Shown: positions 25,893-32,054 of the stretch, piece after piece
Layout: every line of letters starts with the position of its first letter
Position numbering within the stretch: position 1 is the stretch's first letter
DNA from: Didymodactylos carnosus
Taxonomy: Eukaryota; Rotifera; Eurotatoria; Philodinida; Philodinidae
Assembly: GCA_905250885.1 (NCBI GenBank)
Contig: CAJNOQ010001403.1
Location: 1 to 32,054, forward strand
Direction: 5' to 3'
DNA: 32,054 nt
Position numbers and translations under genes: made by a program
Notes under the pieces: generated by a model
Told to the model about the DNA's origin: nothing
Database searches by the model: none
What the model saw: the letters and a program-made list of their open reading frames with translations, nothing else

Positions 25893-26672
25893 ATGGCTTC
25901 TAATGCTGATGATATTTACAGACACGTATATAAATATAATGATTCACAGTGTCATATTCGTTGGATTGGCGTTCATCTTGACAAGTTAATAGTGGGTATT
26001 GAAAGTGTGAAATACGAAACAGACAATACGAATGGTGAATGTCCAATTGATCGTATCAAACATTTTACATGTACCAAAGGACATGGTTTTTATATGAAAG
26101 CCGCCACATTTTTTCAACGTTCAATAGTCGTGGATCAGATCATAAACATTAATGTAACGGAGAACAGTGGAAATATATTTAATAAATGTAAAATTTTACA
26201 ACATGTGTTTGATTTATTTAACAAAAATGATCAAATTAACGGACTTGAATTAAACACTGATTTAATAGAAAGTACAAACATTATTTGTGCGAATAATCTC
26301 AAACAAATGAATTATTCTGCAGGTATATCACCATTATTGTTGCATCTAAAGCGTAGGAAACAAAAATTGTTCCCTCCTAAAACGTTATATGTCGAATCGG
26401 GTTTCAAATTATTTGGTGGTGCTTTGCAATATGTTAGGACTAAGTATGAACTAATTGGAATATTATTTTCTAATAACAATCAATATGCACGAGGCTTGTT
26501 TAAAGCTATACTTCCATCGAATATGGGTGTACGTTGGATGTTCGCCGATTTAGAGCGTGAAGATTTGACAATAGAATCAGAAGAGAATGAATATTGGAAT
26601 AGAACACATCAGATATCTGCATATATTGAATATAATTCAAAGGTATTGATTTATAATAAATGTAGTGAATAG
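25893..26672 (+). CDS. Intronless protein with a CYLD-like CAP-Gly domain
   Basis: One exon of 259 aa. Residues about 18-72 fit a divergent CAP-Gly pattern: CHIRWIGVHLDKLIVGIE, then DNTNG, then FTCTKGHGFYMKAATF. This parallels the family order V-R-(F/W)-I-G ... V-G-(V/I)-E ... D-G ... (Y/F)-F-x-C-x-x-x-H-G-x-F-(V/M)-(R/K). CAP-Gly domains bind microtubule ends or EEY/F tails, and CYLD uses them to bind NEMO/IKKgamma and ubiquitin pathway partners. The canonical GKNDG is not kept. The C-terminal half (KLFGGALQYVRTKYELIGIL ... GVRWMFADLEREDLTIESE) is unrecognised and could be a second degenerate small beta domain. No deubiquitinase domain is present. Being intronless beside intron-rich genes suggests a retrocopy or a lineage-specific family. 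The domain call is inference by eye. Confidence 0.7.
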   Translation: MASNADDIYRHVYKYNDSQCHIRWIGVHLDKLIVGIESVKYETDNTNGECPIDRIKHFTCTKGHGFYMKAATFFQRSIVVDQIININVTENSGNIFNKCKILQHVFDLFNKNDQINGLELNTDLIESTNIICANNLKQMNYSAGISPLLLHLKRRKQKLFPPKTLYVESGFKLFGGALQYVRTKYELIGILFSNNNQYARGLFKAILPSNMGVRWMFADLEREDLTIESEENEYWNRTHQISAYIEYNSKVLIYNKCSE

Positions 26673-26707
26673 AAGCTCTTACTGGGAACTCAAGAAAAAC
26701 TAAAGCT

Positions 26708-26713
26708 AATAAA
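26708..26713 (+). promoter_or_regulatory. Polyadenylation signal, CAP-Gly gene
   Basis: AATAAA 36 bp past the stop. This supports an expressed single-exon gene rather than a chance frame. Confidence 0.5.
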
Positions 26714-27104
26714 AAAAGTCAAATTTAGTTTTTATGTTATAGTTTGATTCATTTGTTGACCATAAAAAAGCAGACACTCAATTAGAGGGCGGAAGTATTT
26801 TTGTTTGTAGAGTCCTATGTGTGACAACGCCTAGAAAAAGGATTCTCATGACGTAAATTTAATCTTCTACGTAGAATGAATAAAACTTCGTCTTTCTTGT
26901 TTTTTAAGCCTTCTTCTGAAACTGTTAATTATTCTCTTGAGCTGTCTATCTTAATAACGCCACCAAGTGTTTTCAAGCAGATACTCCATGTTTTTCGCAT
27001 GTCTTAAACCCGACAAGATTTCACTATGTCCATGTATTTTCTAGCCTGTGTCATTATTTATTAAAATTCCAAAAAATAAAAATGGAGCACTCTTAGGAGA
27101 CATT
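26714..27104. other. Intergenic, no feature seen
   Basis: AT-rich sequence with no coding, RNA or repeat signal that I can support. Confidence 0.5.
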
Positions 27105-27610
27105 GCATGTGGAGGTGTTAGCCGATACTTTTGTCGAGTCGTTTTTTTTTTGGAGGATCGCTGGCGACGGCGAAAATCTTCAAAGAAATTTTTCGCCCTC
27201 AGTGGTGGCGATGTGAAATCTTTTAAACAGAGTTCTGAACTTAAAAATTAAACTTATATTAATGTAATTTTTCTACATAACAACAATTCTGTTGGTGTCA
27301 CACGTTAGAAGTAATTAATATGATGATAAAAGAAGACGCGAGAAGAACAGAACACCGTCGATGCGCTATCGATGCTCCATATAATATATTTTATAAATGA
27401 ATATCAGTGAAATGTTTATTCTTTTCTTTTGCACATTATTCCAGTTGATATCAACGAAAAGTTATAATTTTCAAAATAAATCTTTTTTTAAAGATTTTTG
27501 AAAAAATTTTGAGAAATTTTATAATTAACGGTGGCGACATGAAATTCTGAAATTTTCTCCCTAATCTTTCTACGGTGGCGTCAGCGACGCGGCTAACACG
27601 TCTAATTGCA
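27105..27610. mobile_element. Possible MITE with GTGTTAGCCG inverted ends
   Basis: GTGTTAGCCG at 27115-27124 is matched by CGGCTAACAC at 27590-27599. GC-richer subterminal blocks with GTCGC and GGCGAC motifs (27148-27176, 27571-27592) resemble each other in inverted orientation, and a GGTGGCGA(T/C)(G/A)TGAAAT block occurs twice in direct orientation (near 27204 and 27530). The interior is AT-rich with no frame. No target duplication could be fixed. Confidence 0.45.
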
Positions 27611-27956
27611 CGATGGAGACAACATATGTTGTTTAATCGATCTGACAGATTTCGCTGAAACTTTTACAGTAGAAAGATACAACAGATGAAAATCTTTTCA
27701 TTATGAGCTGTCTCACAACTGAGCAAAAGAAATATTTCTTGCAGAAGTCAATTTTTTGTTTTTGTATATTATTTTGTACTAAATAGTCCAGAACACTATC
27801 AATTACATTCATTATTGACACAACCGATCAGCTATTTATCGTATCACAGAGAATGAGACACGTTGAAGACGTGTAGGGAAAAAGATTTTGAAACTCATTT
27901 TTGAAAAGATAAGAACTGCATGTACCAAACTTCCAAATACACAACAACCTTTCATA

Positions 27957-28231
27957 TCATCCTCAATCTTTTTTTAAAGCTATACCGACGTTCGCCATTT
28001 ATTATATCTAAAGAGTATCGGACATTCATATGAAGTATACGACAGTTTTTTCCCCTAAAAAAGTCGTTTTCTCATATTATCCGAAGTGGAGCTAAAACTA
28101 GAAACAGTAGCGATGATGGATGATAGCCACTTTAAAGCTGACATCAGCTAGAATAAGATAAGCTATTTTTTATGTATACAGGTATTAACTTTCTATTAGG
28201 AAAATAGTATTATCAAAAGTTCGTGAAAAAA
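27957..28231 (+). repeat. Left terminal inverted repeat
   Basis: Pairs with 31747-32025. Long identical blocks include CGGACATTCATATGAAGTAT and AAACAGTAGCGATGATGGAT; differences are scattered substitutions and small indels. Confidence 0.85.
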
Positions 28232-29816
28232 GCAACGGGGAAAAAGCGCACTCCAGCCACTCTGCACACTAAATTACACTCCACCGCACTCCGTACAATG
28301 GTCCGGAGTATCATCTCGTACCAATGATGTCTCTGTGATAATCAATAATACCGTTATATAATGAAAAATTAGAGAACGAGTACTATCTTATAATCAATCG
28401 CACAAAAGAGGCAACTATTAATTTCTTGCTGCATTTTTATGTTTCTTAACTCATTCGGGAATTAGATCAGACTCCGTTCGTTAATAGTTTCGTATTTTAA
28501 ATCCTTTTAGTGGAATATTTCAAGTCAATGTTGTTCTGGTCCATTCAACACATACAGAATAATCAGAATTATTTTTGTTTTTCTGTTGAAGAAAGACCGA
28601 TAACTGAAATAAGTCAACTAACGTTTTCCTTCAGCAGATCAATAATTAATTCAGTAGCCATGCTTAGAATTTTACAACTCATGCGTCGCTATTAATATCT
28701 GTTTCAAAATAGAATCTTTACAAGGACAGTGGACTTTTTTTCATGAGCCAGTGGATATTTGTTCAGTAACTTCTAACAGAAACAAGATAAACAGCACCGG
28801 TTTGTGCTTGCTAGAGAGGCCCAAGAGCATTTTTTCCTCATAAAAACGAATTTGAAAATCCTTTTGAGAGCGATTTTCTGGAGAACCCTTGGACTACCAA
28901 GCCATAGCGCAAGTACGTTCAGTACTTTGTTTTTCCATAGAAACTGATTATAAAAATCAAATTCGTGAGAATCAAATCATAAAACGACTGAACAATTTGC
29001 AGAGCACGAGTACAGCGATTCGTAGTCCAGAGAAGCTTTTTGGATAAAAGATCAAACTTTTCTTTCCTATTTCATTCAGTTGTATCAGCGTTTTCATCAA
29101 CCCAAACGACAAAAACTACAAGTTCTTTAAGTGTGTTATTACTTTTTGATTTGCAATATCACATCTACAAGTTGATTAATGATGAGTTTGATGTAAAAAC
29201 TTAGTTTCACAAGGCCTTTTTTACGGATTTGTAGTGTTTACAAAGAGCTTGGAGAGAAATAAGGTGCACGTAATTCGAACTTCGAGCACTATTTCATTTT
29301 TGACTTTCTCATACACCATTCGAGACGGTCAAGAAAACTTAGTTTAAGCCTTTCCAGTACGCTTTTTCATGTCAAAAAATTCAAAATGCAGTGAGGATGC
29401 TATTTTCCTTAACGAAAACTGAGCATCTTTTTTTTACATTAGAGTTTAAAGTGTCGAGATACTTTTTTCTTGTTCAAAATCACAAACTGAACTTAAAAAC
29501 GTTTTTTGGACTCAATCACATATAACGTGATCAATCCAGAAATTCGTTTTCAAGTATATCTCTAAAATGATTTAGTGAGTTAAGTTCAGAGGTTTTCTAC
29601 AAAAATTTCGCGGTCTTTCAAAGATCTTTTTGAGAGCCTAAGGTTTTGAAGAGTGCTTTCAGCGTTTTTGTTGAATGCGAACGTGAGCTTTATTTTAACG
29701 CTAAATTCTACAGTGAATACTTCTGGTATACATTAAAATAATCCTTTCTTCAAAAAACGTCGTATCTCTCTTTAATGTGCAATTGGAAGGACATATGTTG
29801 GGAAATAGAGAGAAAA

Positions 29817-31003
29817 CACTTCATACCCACAGGATCTTTTCGTATTTATTACATTATAATGTGTTAGGCATATCGTAATGCCTTGTAATGTGTTAACTTT
29901 TCTATTGTGTTATAACGCGATAAATTTAGAAAAAACATGTCTTTAATGCATTAGCGTAACGCATTACGTGCCAAAAAATTGAAATTATAGTGTTATAATG
30001 CATTTTTGTCAACGGCTTTCTCATATTTTTATAATGTTACAACGCTATAAATTCAACTAACGCGCTAATAGTTATCAAGCGTTACTAAATTCCTGTCGCA
30101 TTAAAAATGCATTAATCTGTAACGCATTGCAACGCGTTATGCATGTTCTAACTCATTGCAAGGCTATAGAAGTTCTTCACACGTTTCGACGACATAACTT
30201 TATTGCATTACAATGCATTAACTGTTCAGGCGCTGTAACGCTATACGTGACAGTGGTAATAAGTGTGCTGTGGGAGTTTATGTCCTAAGTCTCAAGTCAG
30301 TAACGTATATATCTGATATAGTTGAAGTAATTTTCCCCGGATCAACTTTTTGAGAGGAATTTTCTCAGAATTTTATGCAAATGTGTCCTGTACAAGAAAA
30401 CCATGTATTTTCGTTTTGGGTATGATCTAACTCGTTGTAACGAACGCATTAATAGCTATCGTGTTACACCGAGTTCCATTTTCTTATCTCATTGCAATGA
30501 GATAGAAAAGAATAATGCATTGTAATCTATTAGATATTAACTCGTTACAATACAATATGCATTATCTAATGAGTTATAACGCTAAAAGATTTTTCCAAAT
30601 TTATGGCATTATAATTAGATAAAACATACAAGGTATTATAACGCATTAATTTCTAACGCTTTATATTAAAGTAGAAAGGCGGTAGACAAATCTAATTGCG
30701 TTGTAACAAGATAAAAAATTGAAACACATTATAATGCTATAAATTTATCGAGTTGTAGTACAATGAAAATTTTTATCCACTTACAACGCCATAAATTTCT
30801 GAAAAATAACTTTGCAACGAGTTATAACACAACGGGCTACGTCTATTGCGTTGTAATGGGATAAATCTATAGTGTTGTAATACCATAATTTAAGAAAATG
30901 CATTTTTTATAGCGTTCTAATGCCATAATTTTAAAAAAAGCATGTTTTATAGCCTTATAACGCTATAAATAGAGAGAAAAAGATCCTGTGGATTGAAATA
31001 CTT
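29817..31003. repeat. Degenerate TAACGC/ATAAATT repeat block with inverted ends
   Basis: A roughly 1.1-kb block of loosely repeated units of about 25-40 bp, of the kind GCGTTGTAACGCTATAAATT, with many TAACGC, GCATTA and ACGCGTTA variants. It is flanked by an inverted pair: CACTTCATACCCACAGGATC on the left (from 29817) and GATCCTGTGGATTGAAATAC on the right (from 30982). A direct repeat AAATAGAGAGAAAA also occurs at both edges (29803-29816 and 30967-30980). It may be a nested element built of a decayed minisatellite. Confidence 0.6.
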
Positions 31004-31082
31004 TATTACTCCCACAGAATCATACATTTAACTCAGACAATACGTTCGTAGACAGAGTTGGATTCAAGCATTAAAATCTGAT

Positions 31083-31349
31083 GACTCTCTAAGCTGTATT
31101 GGTAAATCACCTGAAAGTATAGCCAAATACCGCCTGGAACAATTGCTAAACGAAAACAGTATCTTGTCGTGATACCAGACCGGATGTAGAAACTCTAAAG
31201 GTACCATCAACAACATTCTTAGGCTAGAAAGTTACTCGAGAAAGAATTTAGATCAAAACAGACATGTAGGTGCAATATTTTTTGATGTGAAACAGGCCTT
31301 CGATTCAGTATGGATAGACGGCCTCATTTACAAGCAGCAAACTTTATGA
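31083..31349 (+). mobile_element. LINE reverse-transcriptase fragment (jockey/R1-like)
   Basis: A frame of about 88 codons reads SCIGK, then YRLEQLLNENSILS, a stop (TGA near 31170), YQTGCRNSKGT, and VGAIFFDVKQAFDSVW. This matches early non-LTR RT motifs, ending with motif A (F-x-D-V-x-x-A-F-D-S-V-W). The 5' part of the ORF, the catalytic YxDD motif and everything downstream are absent. It is an internal fragment of a dead non-LTR retrotransposon inside the long-TIR element. Confidence 0.8.
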
Positions 31350-31746
31350 TTGCTATATCGGTGATGAGTAGACACCGACATCCGATGAATGGTTGATATA
31401 TAATTTAAAACTTGCAGAAAAGAAATGCATGAATAATATCGATTGTAATAATCGAAATCTAATCATATGTTTTAATTCGTTGATCTATCTATCGAAGGTC
31501 CTATCACATATTTAAACTTTCAGAATTTTCTCTACTACAGCCGTCGAGGTATTAGAAACAACTCGATGAGCGGGTACAGTAGAATAACACTATGTTCCGA
31601 AAGAGTATAATGTGACTGATCGTTAATTCTCTTTGACTATGTTCATTGATGTCATAAACATATTTCTTGCTATTGTCTGACGAATTTTTGTGACAATAGA
31701 GAAAAACACATCAAATGCTATCGAGGTTTTTCAACCTTCCTTGTCA

Positions 31747-32025
31747 TTTTTTCACGAACTTTTTATAATACTATTTCCCTAATAGAAAGTTAATACCTGT
31801 ATACATAAAAAGTAGCTTATCTTATTCTAGCTGGTGTCAGCTTTAAAGTGGCTATCATCCATCATCGCTACTGTTTCTAGTTTTAGCTCCACTTCGGATA
31901 ATATGAAAAAAAGACTTTTTTTTAGGAAAAAAAACTGTCGTATACTTCATATGAATGTCCGTTAGTTTTTAGATATAATAAGTGGAGAACGTCGGTATAG
32001 CTTTAAGAAAAAAGATTGAGGATGA
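31747..32025 (-). repeat. Right terminal inverted repeat
   Basis: Reverse complement of the left TIR, close in length, with a few small indels in A/T runs and scattered base changes. Confidence 0.85.
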
Positions 32026-32041
32026 TAACTCCCGTAATAGA

Positions 32042-32054
32042 AGCCCCAGGGGCT
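32042..32054. repeat. Short GC palindrome at window end
   Basis: AGCCCC-A-GGGGCT, a 6-bp stem around one base, exactly at the end of the window. Probably incidental. Confidence 0.4.

Larger units (their letters stand above)
27957..32025. mobile_element. 4.07-kb long-TIR DNA element, non-autonomous
   Basis: Long terminal inverted repeats (about 275 bp, estimated 90-95% alike by eye) bound the element; both begin TCATCCTCAATCTTTTTT. A TA dinucleotide flanks each end (27955-27956 and 32026-32027), consistent with a TA target duplication, although TA is palindromic and gives weak proof. The interior has no transposase frame. It holds unknown AT-rich sequence, a CACTCC-rich patch (28249-28295), a degenerate repeat block (29817-31003) and a LINE fragment. 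It looks like a fold-back-type carrier that accumulated insertions. Confidence 0.75.

Noticed and set aside
28249-28295. CACTCC-rich patch as a telomere-like repeat
   Set aside because: The copies are few and irregular and match no telomere repeat I know.

Overview
This is eukaryotic, AT-rich DNA from a small ciliated animal. Most introns are compact (about 52-85 bp, nearly all GT-AG), the genes are closely spaced, and the gene set is metazoan: a Tudor/helicase/CS protein of the piRNA pathway, a cilium WD-repeat protein, a PCYT2-type cytidylyltransferase and GRWD1. A bdelloid rotifer or similar invertebrate fits best. That placement is inference, not read from a marker gene.

Layout. 1-5259 is gene-poor. 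It holds a perfect 126-bp palindrome at the very start, a hairpin repeat, a hAT-type MITE with intact 8-bp target duplications, a ~690-bp fold-back element and perhaps a small secreted-peptide gene. 5260-9940 carries two minus-strand genes whose exons could be joined in frame from end to end: GRWD1 (9 exons, 485 aa) and PCYT2 (11 exons, 387 aa). 9941-12862 is intergenic and is dominated by a ~950-bp fold-back element with a nested MITE. 12863-21077 (+) is a 14-exon gene for a 2113-aa TDRD12/Yb-like protein: a degenerate DEAD-box helicase, a CCCH finger, two extended Tudor domains, an uncharacterised helical region, an RG-rich box, a CS domain and an acidic tail. 22347-25378 (+) is CFAP52/WDR16 (13 exons, 623 aa). 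25893-26672 (+) is an intronless gene with a CYLD-like CAP-Gly domain. 26673-32054 is repeat-rich. A 4.07-kb element with ~275-bp terminal inverted repeats encloses a degenerate TAACGC-type repeat block with its own inverted ends, and a fragment of LINE reverse transcriptase.

Functional links. GRWD1 (ribosome and chromatin assembly), PCYT2 (phosphatidylethanolamine synthesis) and CFAP52 (axoneme) are conserved housekeeping or cilium genes and show no operon-like relation. The most interesting gene is the TDRD12-like protein. Its relatives act in piRNA-guided transposon silencing, and here it lies among many nested mobile elements. Exon joins were chosen by hand from splice sites, reading-frame continuity and remembered family sequences. 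No alignment was run.
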